Positions 24,001 through 35,205 of a stretch of DNA of 64,000 bases are shown here, one piece after another. The translations under genes and the position numbers were made by a program. The notes beneath the pieces were generated by a model. It did no database searches. It was not told the origin of the DNA and saw only the letters and a list, made by a program, of their open reading frames with translations. Numbering within the stretch: the first letter of the stretch is position 1; the number at the start of each line of letters is the position of its first letter. This DNA is from Macrotrachela quadricornifera (lineage: Eukaryota > Rotifera > Eurotatoria > Philodinida > Philodinidae): NCBI GenBank assembly GCA_022393335.1, contig JAJEKB010021555.1, positions 330,968 through 394,967 on the forward strand. The letters are read 5' to 3'.

Positions 24001-25850
24001 GGTCTATAGTTCTCTCTCTCTCTATACAAATAGTCTTTTCATTCGATTCTCACACTTTTTCAGTAACAATTGATGCAATCAACTTGAAATTTGTCCCAAC
24101 TGAACAGTTCTTAGAATATATCGCTCAGTACAAATGTGAATCGCATTTCCATGAAATAGTATTGAATTTCTCTCCTGTCTGAAACATTATTTCGAGCTGA
24201 AACTTCACTTATAAAAGTTTGATATAAACTAAGACGCATAGACGTTCTTTTATTATTCTAATACTATCTTATACCTAATGATCGAAATAATACATATGTG
24301 TAAAACTAGTTTAATTTGCTTTGCGTGCAGTGTTGAAGACATACTATTTATGTGTTTTTTAAGTGTCAAGAAAGTCAACTATGTGCAATAGACAACTTAT
24401 GATATTCATCATACTCAATAAAATACCTTGATCGGATACTAACAGCAATTTCTTTTCATTTCACTATATATATATTTGTGCGTTTGGCCATGTCTTGCTC
24501 AATTGAATATTCTTCTGTGATATTTTCAAATTTATAATGTTATTCATACAGAACTGTTCAGAAAGAAAGTGGTACTTCTAGGAAATAGTAAAGTACAATA
24601 ACAATTACAAAAAAAGCTAACGCAGAAATATTTTTCCACGTTTAACATTAAGCAAGTATCACCAGACGATCCTTGTCGAAAAGATTTTAGAGTGGTAATC
24701 AGCTACACTGCTGTTTTGTAATCGTCGTAGTTATTTTAGATGTAGTGCACATTTGTACTTCATAATCGAATATTATTCATGAATTATATCGAATACCTAA
24801 CTCTTATTTATATAGCAGATGTTTATATCTACAACAACTATTCATGTAGTGGAATATTTCAAAACACGGAATAAAGACTTCGAATATTTAACTGAAAGAG
24901 TTACAAAATGAGTAATTAGATGAAATTTTATACACTTCTATAAATCCTTGTCGAAATGCATGTTTTAATATTTTTGTCAAAATTGATTGGTGGATTTACA
25001 AGGAATTTTATGAACCAAATTCCTATTAAATTTAGATGGATGGTGGAATCTTATTGAGATTATCGAGCTGGTTGCTACACATTTCCATATAAATTATTTT
25101 TAAAACAAGAAATTAACATCCAAGATGTTTCGTGCTTAGAAAAATGCTTTCAGACTATTGAATAAAACATTTTGGAGAACTTGAAATCATGAAGAAATTT
25201 TTCCAAGAAACTATGATGTTAGCAAGAATTATAGATGATGCGAGCTATTTCTTTATATATATAGTAAAATTTTTATTATTGCAGGACAAGATATTATTAT
25301 ATAACTAAAACATAATGTGATCCTTCTTATGATGAGATTCTAATACATCATGTAAAAAGACATAGATGCTTTTATCTGCCAAAATTCTCAAGACTAGAGT
25401 TTTTTGCAAAAGACCTTCATAAGAGTGAAAAATTTCCACGTTTATAGTATTAGATAAGCAGTATATAAATATTTTATTCGGGAAAAGGTGTCTTTGTCCG
25501 AAATTACAAAAAGAGACTCGGTTTAACCAAACAAATATACGTATGTTTTCATTTCTAAAGTAGTAGGATAGCAAAATAGTAGAAATAGTACTTTATTTAT
25601 TTCTCATAAATTCTAGAATTACCGTTTCTTGTTGTTGAAGTGTTTGATATTCTTCCTGTTGTTGTTGTTGTTTCACCTAGGAAATAAATAAGTTTGAAAT
25701 AGACAAAAACATAATTAAATATATAAATCTACTTGATAACAAATTATCATTGTTTTTTCGTGAAAGAGAAACACCGACAGCAATAGCGATAATTATTACT
25801 GCTATAACAAACGAGAGAAATGCCAAACCAACCTTTAAAAAAGCACGCAT
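18010..25850 (-). CDS. Single-pass membrane protein with Thr-rich stalk and three tandem extracellular modules (six exons)
   Basis: Exons (minus, 5'-3'): 25850-25733, 25676-25623, 22408-22232, 21050-20652, 20350-19943, 18404-18010. All junctions are GT-AG and in phase; total 1551 nt (516 aa). Residues about 5-29 are a hydrophobic anchor, followed by a Thr/Ser-rich stalk (about 40-116) and three homologous modules of about 131-136 residues, one per exon. Each module shares QY.S.LT..S, two Cys, (Y/F)EAI.I.V.T.G.Y, a DTYGYIYN...FNP core, GQF, T.KYILV.TT and GPDFVNF. The pattern suggests a beta-sandwich like bacterial pre-peptidase C-terminal (PPC) domains, but that is only a resemblance. Modules one and two are closest and the third ends the protein (GPGPITISGG). 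Probably a type II cell-surface protein; ligand unknown. The 3.2-kb second intron is unusually long and the last intron carries a LINE. Confidence 0.8.
18756..19464 (+). mobile_element. 5'-truncated LINE with poly-A tail, in an intron of the minus-strand surface-protein gene
   Basis: A 17-bp direct repeat, ATATAAATCTGAAATTT, lies at 18739-18755 and 19465-19481 and brackets the insert. The right end has AATAAA, then CACTATTG and about ten A residues. From 18756 to a stop at 19115-19117 it encodes what looks like the C-terminal tail of a non-LTR retrotransposon polyprotein (CQLEGLNRKIYRIIHNW... through YLQHKM). The rest is 3' UTR. Truncated 5' end, A tail and long target duplication are hallmarks of target-primed reverse transcription. 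LINE clade not determined. Confidence 0.85.
22409..25622 (-). other. Long intron of the minus-strand surface-protein gene
   Basis: AT-rich, no convincing exon. A motif like a Tc1/mariner terminus (CAGTGAAGTGCAAAAATAAC at 23653) occurs without a matching opposite end. A CT-repeat lies near 24010. Confidence 0.5.
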
Positions 25851-28158
25851 GATTGAGAGAAACTAAAACTTGTCTAAAACAAAACAATTATAGCTTAACA
25901 TTGTAGCCTCGATGACAGAGAATTATTAGGATTTAAAAACTAAATTTCTACAAGAACACAACCAATGGAATACACTCAATACTTGTTAATAAAGAAAATC
26001 AATAGACACGCAGTATAATCTGAAAAATAAAATTGTAGAGTTTTTGAGATGATCTGTAGAAAATCTCGACCAGTGATATAATCACAAAGAAGGAAAAAAG
26101 GATATGAAAGTACAATGATGTTTCTTAAAATTCTGAATTGGAGAACCGTGAGTTTTCCTAAGTTTTTATTACAAACTGTGATGACGATGATCTTTGGAAA
26201 AATATGTTTTTATACAGTGGAGAAAAAAGAAAATTCATTTTTCAACAGGCATCGTTAGTATGATCACATTTGATGAAGAAAGTACTAAAACTAGAGATTT
26301 GCAAGATTAGTTTTTTTATGAACTTGATAAGATCGGCATAGAATTAAAAAAATTTAGTCCTGTAATAATGAATATTCTTCATACAAAAATGACATTGTCA
26401 AATGAAGGAAGCTCGATTTTTATTATGAATCTTCGATAAGCAACACCGTTAACTTGACAAAATGACTGTCTTGAATATTTTTGAATTTTCAAAAAATAGA
26501 TTTGTTTCTGTGAAATTCGGATCAATAAATAATAAATTTGACTATTTCTAACTAAGAAATTTGTCTAAATTTGTTGCGAAGCCACTATCTCTTTCTGAAA
26601 ATCTTCACTTTTAAAAATCGTCATTAGTTTGGCCGTCTTCAGCATTAAAAATATTGATAAGTTTTTTAAGTTTCATGCGGTAGGATTTCTCTCTAAAACC
26701 TAAGTAAATAGAAATCTTGAAAAAGTATGAATTTTATAAATAAATAGTACAAATTTCTTAGCCTTCCTTGCCGAAGTTAGTGTTGACGAATTTTGCGATT
26801 GGAAAAGCAGTTGTCGCTAATATTCTCACGTATTTTGTACGAAAATATCTTTTAAAACATCAGAATTCATCTTCATCATCTTTATCCATAAAATTCGTAC
26901 TTTATCAAGATGTTTATCTATTTAGAAAAGCTTTAAAAATAAAGTAAAAATTGTATTTTGACTCTAAAAGCTTTTGCTTCATGAAAAATTGTTTACAGTT
27001 ATTTATAAATCTTCGAATAGTAAGATTTTCTTGAGTTTCAGTCTACTAGAAAAATGGTATTTGCTCTAATGCAAAAGAATTTGTTGACTTTCTTTATTCT
27101 TCATCTTCGATCTGTGTCATATTTAGATATCTCTCGTTGCATAATAAATTTTTCACCGATGGGGAAAATTCTTAAAAAGACATTACTCTTTCTACATTTT
27201 CTACTTGTTTATCATTAGACTCGACGTGGAATACAGCACAGAATGAATGTATGAAACGACGACATAGATAAAAGAGAAGTTTTCCCAGCATAATTATAGA
27301 TTTGCTGGAATGGCATACTCCTTGATAGGTCTTGTAGATACAGAGACTATCACTAAAAGATTTCATCATATGCTTTCGAACGATCTAGTCATACGGAATT
27401 ATTCTTGATGAAATTATCAAAAAAAAAAAATTTTTTTCCTTTTCTTAAATCACGAGATATCGTTCTCTTCGAGCTTTTCTGTATAAATGAACTTTGGATG
27501 TATGCCGATGATTAGTTTAGACTGGTGGTTTCCGTTTATTGGTATATAACGATAATCTTTGCAACATAAACTAACTAACAGAAAAAAAATCTATTTCGGT
27601 CATGTCTACTAATGAAGAAATAAAGAAAATATATAAAAGAGAGAAAGATGCAATAATATCAAGTTTATTCTCCTAAAAGTTCAAAATCATTTTCAGAATA
27701 CGAAAGAAAATAACGTGAAGATGTGACACGATTTCGATCGATGAACTCTCACTACATCTAACCTTCTACCCTTATCCGTCAAATATATAACTAAACACAT
27801 ACTTTAATATTATATTAAACAACAACAACAATCTATCTCCTACTGGAATAAAAATGTAGAATTGAACGTCTAATTAAAAGTGAGAATATGACGTGAAACC
27901 ACTGGTGAACTGAACAAATTTTAACATAATTACAATAAGATTTTTTTGAAGGCAGTAAAGCGAAGAGAAAAAAGAATGATTAGTTTGATGTTAAAGAAAC
28001 AAATTAGAAGAGAAGCATTTTTATTATCTTTATTATCAAAAGAAACAAATTAAAACAAAATGACGTATATTTAATAACAATGATAATTATGATAGTAACC
28101 AATAGATGATATTGAACATCGTTTATATAATAGAAAATCTTGTTATGATTGTAGAAAT
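25851..28158. other. Upstream and intergenic region, no gene seen
   Basis: AT-rich with several poly-A/T runs. Small open frames (for example 27172-27369) have no domain. The promoter of the minus-strand surface-protein gene should lie just right of 25850 but no clear element was recognised. Confidence 0.35.
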
Positions 28159-28166
28159 CCAATTTC

Positions 28167-28707
28167 AGGGGTATCTATAAAATACGTGAACACCTGTAAA
28201 CACTGCGAAAAGAGAGATAGCATGGGGTTTCATAAACCAATAGATAGAGTTCCCAGATTTATGCTCATGAACATTGCTTCTGAACTATTTATTTAGCTCT
28301 GTTATTTCGTATCTACGAACGCACACACGCAAGTATCTGCGAATAGCCACAAACATCGTGTTAACTCGATGCTGTTACCCTAATAAGTGTTTGTCCTTGA
28401 AAATATATACTTTTAAAAAATCGACTTTTTCTGGGAGTTAATTGGTGCTAGTATTATTCATGCGTGGCCACTTACATAAAGTCGATTTTATAAACGTATG
28501 TACTTTCAAGAACAAACGCTTTTACTAGAACAATAACATCGAATTAACTACAAATAACTGGTGTTCGTAGGTACAAAATATCAGAGCTCTCTTTAATAAG
28601 TAGTTCAAAAGTGGTGTTCGAGAGGAGAAATCTATGAGCTCTATCTATTGGTATATGAAAACCTAGGCTATCTATCCTTTCACAGTATTTGTGTATTTTA
28701 CAGATGC
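28167..28707. mobile_element. MITE with long imperfect inverted repeats
   Basis: The left arm (GTATCTATAAAATACGTGAA onward, about 150 bp) is the imperfect reverse complement of the right arm (ends ...TTTTACAGATGC). CCAATTTC flanks both sides (28159-28166, 28708-28715), a candidate 8-bp target duplication. The inner arms share AATAGATAGAG and TAAAGTCGATTTT-type stretches. Non-coding. Confidence 0.65.
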
Positions 28708-28719
28708 CCAATTTCGATT

Positions 28720-29950
28720 ATTTCATTATCATTTTAACATTACAATCATCTCTATATGATCATCATTAGTTACCATTAAGTTTAGTTTCTTTCAGTTATA
28801 ATAAACAGTAAACAATTTTTAAAGTAAAAAAAGAATTATTTTTCATTTTTTTCTATTACTCATTTTTTATCATTGCTCACAAATAAAATATTAAACTTTT
28901 AGTTTATTGCTTGTTTCTACTAAATTAAAAAAAGTTTCTCAATTATGTTTTACTTGTTTTACGGATAGAAGAATATTTTCTGATATTGTTTTTTATTACA
29001 TAAATTGATGCTTTTCTTCGTTTAGAAATCTAATTAACAATAAATTATTATTCACAAATCGAAATTTAAAAATTGAGGAGATATTTCAAACAAATTATTT
29101 GATTTACATGAACGTTGTTAAGAGTTTTATTTAATGTTACTTTAAACATTGAATTAAACTTTTAAATAATTGTGAAATTGATTTGGCTCAGTCAAAAATG
29201 ATTAATATTTTTCACTTGCAAAATCTTTTCAACCGTTTCGTATGTAAAAATGTATTACTTATCTTAATAATTTTTCTTTAAGAGAAATTATAAATCAACA
29301 AATAACAGAACATTATTAATTAAAAACTTTTTTTTTCTGATAAAACAGAGTTCTTGTAAAAATCATTTAACTGTAATAACTAAATATATTTCTTCAAAAC
29401 TGATTATTTGAAAATTAATATTCAAAAAAAAACATTTGATGAATTAATTTCTATTGGATGTGTTATTTCAAGTATTAGTTACTCATTCTTCAACATAATC
29501 TTTTGAAGAATGCATTTTTTTCTCAATCGAAAAAAACAATTTTTGTCATGTTTTAAATGCAAGTAGCGCTCGTCACTACGACTCGCTTAATCCTTGACTG
29601 AATATGGTCTACTCCTTATCTATCGTTTCTCATCGAATTCGATATTGAAAACTCTTGCTGAACAAACACACGTACACAAAAAAATTAAATATGTTTTTAA
29701 AGTTCGGAACGAAATTTTTCAATTCATATCTGGTGGTTATTCTAAAGATATGATGTACTTTTTTACTTTTTCTACTCGACAAGTAGTGTAATCTACATCT
29801 ACACATTTTTTAAACAATTCGAGAGTGATATTTTTTGATAATTGGCTCGCATTTCTAGCTAATAGATTCTGATGTGAGAATGAACATATTTGTTAAAAAG
29901 GTTTTATGTTATTTTTTTTTATATCACAACTATATCATCATCAATAAAGT
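28720..29950. other. AT-rich stretch, no confident gene
   Basis: Very AT-rich with many T and A runs. The open frame at 29594-29791 (65 codons) lies just upstream of the hAT coding part and could be a hAT remnant, but nothing in it was recognised. Confidence 0.35.
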
Positions 29951-29999
29951 TTGTTTCACTTTTTACTTAATTACAAACATGAAAAACTAAAAGATACTA

Positions 30000-30535
30000 T
30001 GAGTATATTACTAAAGATGGACAAACTTACCAATTTAATAAAAAACAATGAGGAATCAATTAGATTTCACAAGCCAACAAAATCTAGTAAATCATCTCCA
30101 GTGTGGAAATATTTTAGCATAATTGTTGTTAACGATGTCAAACAAGAAATGGTTTGTTGCGACAAATGCAAACAATTGTTAGTTTATCGATAGAAAGATG
30201 GTACAACATCTTCAGCTAAACACCAACGTTCCTACCAAGCTGGTAGAACAGTTTCAAGTACTGATTTATCTAATCGAACAAAATTTATGGAATATTATGC
30301 GTCATCGAAGTCATATAATATACCAAAAAAGATCAATGGCAACTTGAAAATGGTCTGTACAAAGTTTACTGCTTTAGATTCACGTGCATTTGAAATGCTG
30401 TCTGGTGATGGTTTTTTGAAAATAGTTCAGTCTATATTTGATGCGGACAAATATTTCAGTCTTTCATTAAGTGTGAATATTAAACAACTTTTTCCATCTT
30501 CAATTACAGTGAATACATCATTTCTTCTTATATAA
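30000..30535 (+). pseudogene. hAT transposase 5' part (BED zinc finger and N-terminal region), one nonsense codon
   Basis: From the ATG at 30000 a single frame runs to 30535 with one stop (TAG 30191-30193). Before the stop: SSPVWKYFSI...CCDKCKQLLV, a BED-type zinc finger start with a CxxC pair. After it the finger-like His continues (KDGTTSSAKHQRSY), followed by an Ala/Lys region ending ...LSVNIKQLFPSS, as in hAT N-terminal DNA-binding regions. Downstream (30657-30975) is the intron shared with 1-319. The catalytic exons are missing: a piggyBac element begins at 30976 and beyond it is unrelated sequence. Confidence 0.6.
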
Positions 30536-30656
30536 ATCAAAACTATTATTCATTTACAGTTTTTTTTTGTACTAGATTAATCGAAATATTGACAATCTAT
30601 ATGAGAACAAAAAAATTGAAGTAATAATTTTTTGTTCAAATATTAAAAGTTATTGT

Positions 30657-30975
30657 ATCATTTGTGATTTTTGGACTGAAAGGCTCACGGGCAAATAACC
30701 ATTTTAAGTCTTCCATATGATAAAAGAAACATGAAGAATCTAAATAAAATCAGATTATTTCAAGACGTTGATGATTGAGATAAATTGTCTTGCTCCTATA
30801 CAAATAGGGCCTAAAAACTGAGAAAAAAGATCTCCTAAAATTAGATCTTTTTTCGAATAATATCATTGATAAATATAATTCATCTTTTATTATAAATCGA
30901 ATATTTTTCTTTATCAATCAGGACTAATTTGAACGATGGATTTAAATAATTTTATTTAAAAACGTTAGATATTAA
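30657..30975. repeat. Direct repeat of 1-319
   Basis: Second copy of the hAT intron segment, differing at only a few bases. Ends at TTAA 30972-30975, the left target site of the piggyBac element. Confidence 0.85.
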
Positions 30976-33100
30976 CCCTTTGAGGACGGAATTTTTTTAT
31001 AATCGCAAAAACATGTTTCAACCTTTTTATTTTATTTTAACTCAAAATAGCTACATAAAAACCTTATGATAATCAAAAAAACAGTTTTTTTTATCTCTTA
31101 AACAAAATGGCAATTTGCAAGTAAAGCACTCGATGTTGGTTCGAAAATCTGCTTCTTTGTTACTACAATAAATGCATCTTCTTCTTTTTTCTGTCACAGG
31201 CAAATGCATTTCATTGTCACAACTAAGAACAGTTTTTGGTGATGCTTGTTTAGACTTGTTTTCAGAAGGAGGTCTTCCACGACTTATTCATTCACTACCG
31301 GAGCAGAGAGACTTCGCCAGCGAAACCATGTAGTTTAAGTATGTTAACTTATCTTGAGCTAGCTGATTATAACAAATGAATGAATTAAAAATAGATGTAT
31401 TTAGAAAATAAATAAACATTCGCAGCCAGTTCCTTTTAGACTTGCGATCGATATTGTAGCACGAGATTCTTTGGCTAAGTCGATCAACTCCATGTGAAAA
31501 CTGATTATAATCTTTTACTGCTTTTGGACAGTCAATTGTAACACGTTGACCATTTTCCAAACGACGGGAAATCGGAACAACTTCGTTGTCTTTATGATAG
31601 TTTGAAGCCAAAAAAACCTGTTTGGTGTCCATCCATATGAAGACAATGCTGTTCGATGCAATCATTGACATATAATCTCCTCGTTCCATTTTATTTCTCT
31701 TGGCAAAATCCGACTGTATACCTGCTCGATCTGGTCTAATAGTTCCACAGGCTTTTATGTTCTGTAGCTTTAGCTTTTCTAATAATCTGAGAGAAGTGAA
31801 AAAGTTATCGAAATATAGATGTTTCCCTTGGAAGTTATAACCAGAGATAAGATCAAAAACAACGCGTTCGCCTAAATGTGTTTCTTTTCGACTGGTTTCC
31901 TCTTCTCCTAAATAGATTTGATAATTGAATAAATAACCAGTGATTGGATCACATAAACACCAAACTTTATAATCTCTTTTTATTGGTTTTAATGGCAAAT
32001 ATTGCTTGAGGCTTGATCTTCCCTTGAATTTTATCATACTTTCGTCGATTGTACCATAGCGGCCAAAATTATAATTTTTTTGAAAATTTCTCCGTAAAAT
32101 TTCAGTAAAATTCTTAACTTTGTAAATTTTACTGTAGTCTTTAGATTCTCGTCTTGGTTCCAATGTGTTATCTGCCAAATGTAAATTATAAAAAATTTGA
32201 AGAAAGCGATCTCTTGACATGATCGAAGAAAAAATATATTATGGAATACCATATCTTTACTCCAATAAAGTTTCATATTTGGCAAGTTATTGATACCCAT
32301 TAGAATAATCAATCCGAGAAACAATTCGATATCTTTTTTGCTCACATCCTTCCAGTTACTGGTTTTCTTTTGATTGTTACTTCGTTTCTTTCCTTTTTCG
32401 TAAATGTTTGTTTGACCAGTAATCAGATTTAAAACTTCTTCAGTAAAAAACGTTCTGAAGACTGAAACTGGAGTTGGCTCTTTGAGAGAGATTGAGGTAA
32501 AGCTGCCATTTGCGATATTACTTTCATTCATTGAATTCAACTCCTCTTCGTATATACATCCAAATCTTCATCAGAAAGTTCGAGCTCATCTAAGTCATCG
32601 ACTAGTTCATCATAATCGAAATCGAAGTCACTCTCGCTAGTATCATCACTAGCATCTGAATCATAAGACTCGTCGTCGACTTCATAATTTCCAATGAATT
32701 CCATTGGATTAGTTTTAATTGTAAAAACGGTATAAAGAAATAAAGAGTACAAGTTCGAAAGAGAAATGGTATTCTTTGCAAATTCAAGAACAATATAAAT
32801 TTGTCAATGAGAACGGGAATATATATATATATATATATATATACTAAACAGAGAATGAGAATATTCTCGAAAAACAAAAAGACCAGGGGAGAAGAGAGAA
32901 ATTATGACGTCACTGTATCTTAGCAGCAAGAACGAAGGATATTTGAAAAGAATTTATATGAGAGAAGAAAAGTGTGAAATGACACATGCAGTTGTTTATG
33001 ACCTTAATGACCTTACATATTTAATAGTTTAATGTGAACTAAACACTTTTCTCTACTGAAAAATAGGTGGGTGAAAAATCACCCACCCGTCCTCAAAGGG
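30976..33100 (-). mobile_element. piggyBac transposon (2125 bp) with TTAA target duplication
   Basis: TTAA at 30972-30975 and 33101-33104 flank perfect 14-bp inverted repeats CCCTTTGAGGACGG and CCGTCCTCAAAGGG. Beside the right repeat is a subterminal palindrome GGTGGGTG...CACCCACC (33066-33087). The minus-strand transposase gene inside (about 31090-32705) is broken. A (TA)n run lies at about 32819-32842. The flanks on the two sides do not belong to one sequence (see findings). Confidence 0.92.
31090..32705 (-). pseudogene. piggyBac transposase, two frameshifts and one nonsense codon
   Basis: Read on the minus strand: an acidic N-terminus (to about 32537); a -/+1 shift into the frame with FTEEVLNLITGQTN and IELFLGLIILMGI (32540-32250); then a second shift at a T-run near 32235 into the 310-codon catalytic frame (to 31288). 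That frame starts SSIMSRDRFLQIFYNLH and carries the DDD-type positions in TIDESMIKFKGR, YFDNFFTS and FIWMDTK. A TGA at 31288-31290 is followed in the same frame by a Cys-rich tail (CIYCSN...CFTCKLPFC), the usual C-terminal zinc domain of piggyBac. Inactive as it stands. The homopolymer shift could be a sequencing error, but three lesions argue for real decay. Confidence 0.85.
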
Positions 33101-33154
33101 TTAAATAGTGAGCAAGTAACTGAATGAAAAGGAGAAGAAAAAAGAATGTTACTT

Positions 33155-34058
33155 TATTTTTTAGAAGAGCATTGCTGAGATCTTCTGCGCCTTGTGAACT
33201 GATGTGATTCTCGTTTATATTCAGTTTGATGAGTGTCTACTTGAAAAATGAGTGAGCAATAAAATGAGGAAAAGGAAGTAGATGTTACTTGGTTTTGTTT
33301 TAGAACATTAGCAAGATGTTGTATTCCTTGATCATCAATCTTACTGTTTCGAAGGTTCAGTGTGGTGAGCACCTTTGTGAAATAGTGATTCAATGATAGA
33401 ATGAAAATAAGAAGAAAGAAACTTGCCTGATTTTCTTGGACAGCGTTAGTAATAAGCTGCATTTATAGTGGACTAATTTCAGCATAACCAATATCAAGTG
33501 TAGTGAGTGTCTATATGCAATAGTAAAAGAAATGAAAGGATGTCCAATATTACTTTATTATGTTGTAGAACATTGACAAGATTTTGGATTCTGTCTTCAC
33601 CGATTTTATTCTCGTCGAGATATAAAATTGTCAGTGTCTGTATGAAAAAGCAAGGAAATGAAAGAATACCAAAGAAAGAAGATGTAACGTTGTTTTGTTG
33701 TGAAGCATTGGCAAAATATTCTGCTCCTCGTGGGCCAATATTATTGTGAGAAAGATCGAGTTTGGTGAGTGTCTTTATGAAATAGTGTAAATGTGATAAG
33801 ATGAAAAGAAGAATATGAGAAACAATGCAAGATCATAACTTGATTTTCCTCTAGTGCATTGGACAGATGTTGTTCTCCATTGGAACCAATCTCATTGAAG
33901 CCAAGACCCAGTTCAATGAGTATCTATGTAAAACATAGTGTAGAACAGAGTGAGAAGGAGAGAGAAGATATTACTTGATTTCGCCGTAGCGCATTGGCAA
34001 GATGTTGTGCTTTTTGATCATCGATTTCATTGTGTCGGAGATTGAGTTTGGTGAGTGT
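33155..34058 (-). pseudogene. Leucine-rich-repeat gene fragment, one 28-codon repeat per exon, one exon with a stop
   Basis: Seven 84-nt units are separated by short introns starting GTAA/GTTA and ending TAG, for example 34058-33975 and 33923-33840. Each encodes one ribonuclease-inhibitor-type repeat of the form TLTKLNLRHNEIDDQ..QHLANALRRNQ. The fifth unit (about 33511-33430) has an in-frame TAA (SPL*MQ) and an irregular GCAAGT donor. No NACHT or other N-terminal domain was found upstream. The array ends close to the piggyBac right end at 33100, so the 3' part is missing. Such arrays normally form the ligand-sensing end of NLR-like or Ran-GAP-like proteins; which one cannot be told. Confidence 0.75.
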
Positions 34059-34059
34059 C

Positions 34060-35200
34060 TATGGAAAGAGTAAGTCACTTAAAATAATCAAGAAGGGTGT
34101 GAGGGTGAGAGTGAGTGATGAATTATATTAATTGATCCGACGTAAAAATATAATAGTGATTTTCAAAAAGAAATAAAATCTTTTCTGTTTGATGTAATCG
34201 TTTGAGAAGATCAAAGAAAATGCAATTGAAAGATACAATATATGGTGAGAACAAATAATATTTTGAAAATAATGTAGAGCGAAGATAGCGAGAAAAGAAA
34301 AGTTCACCTGATATCGATAGTAGGTGTTCAGAATGACATTAGTGCGTATGCAAACATTTTGCATTAAATAGAAAATACTGAATTCATCAAAATCATCCAA
34401 ATTCGATAGACAAGCTCTATCGGTAATGTAAGTAAATATGAAATAATTTGAGTAGTCATCGGTGAAAGCTGTTTTGATATGAGTTACGTTGAAATGAATG
34501 ATCATCGTGCACAGTATATACGCACTGATGCATAGAAGAAAATTGATTGGAAAAGAAAGAATGCAATATGAAAGATGATCTTCTCTTCTTAGATAGATGT
34601 CAGACAAATATGGAAGAACTTTATTGACAAAAATAAATATATCATTGAACAGGATATTTCACAGTAATATGATGAACTAGGTGCTGAAAAGGTTTATGCT
34701 CGAATTCGTAAATTCGAGAGTGATCGTGGCCAGAGTGAATGTAAATGAGGATGTCAGTTTGAGCCCGGTGAGAAGAGCCCTGTCGAAGGTGCCCTAATGC
34801 ATGGCGGGAATGTTTTGTTGTAGATAACTCACTCACAACGAGGAGTTCTGTAGAAGATGTGTCACCCATGGCAGGAAAAGTCGAGTGGAACATAGAAAAC
34901 TTTAACCATATTATCTTTTTATTGGGTATCTCTGAGTTACACTAAAGTAGCTCAAAGTACTTGAAAAAGGTGTCACAGTACTTTAAAGTATGACAAAGTA
35001 CTTAAAAGTACGTGCAAGTGCTCCAAAATGTCCTGTTTCGGGAAAAATTTCATAGAAACAGAACAATTTTGTTCTTTTTTTGAACCATAAAGTCCGCTAT
35101 TTCCCTCTTGATTAGATCCATAAAACTAACTATTTCATTTTTATATAATATTTTTAAAATAAAAGAATGTCTTGATTATAGAATACATTGAAAAATATAT
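34060..35200 (-). other. Region upstream of the LRR fragment, no confident gene
   Basis: Open frames at 34128-34607 and 34642-34893 (minus) have no recognisable domain. The latter (83 codons, His-rich end) could be an old 5' exon of the LRR gene. At 34930-35030 there is a short AGTACTT-rich tract reminiscent of the subterminal tract of the hAT element at 13658-14847. Confidence 0.35.
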
Positions 35201-35205
35201 TATGA

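Noticed and set aside
32819..32842. (TA)n run as a regulatory element
   Set aside because: A simple microsatellite inside the piggyBac element; nothing ties it to function.
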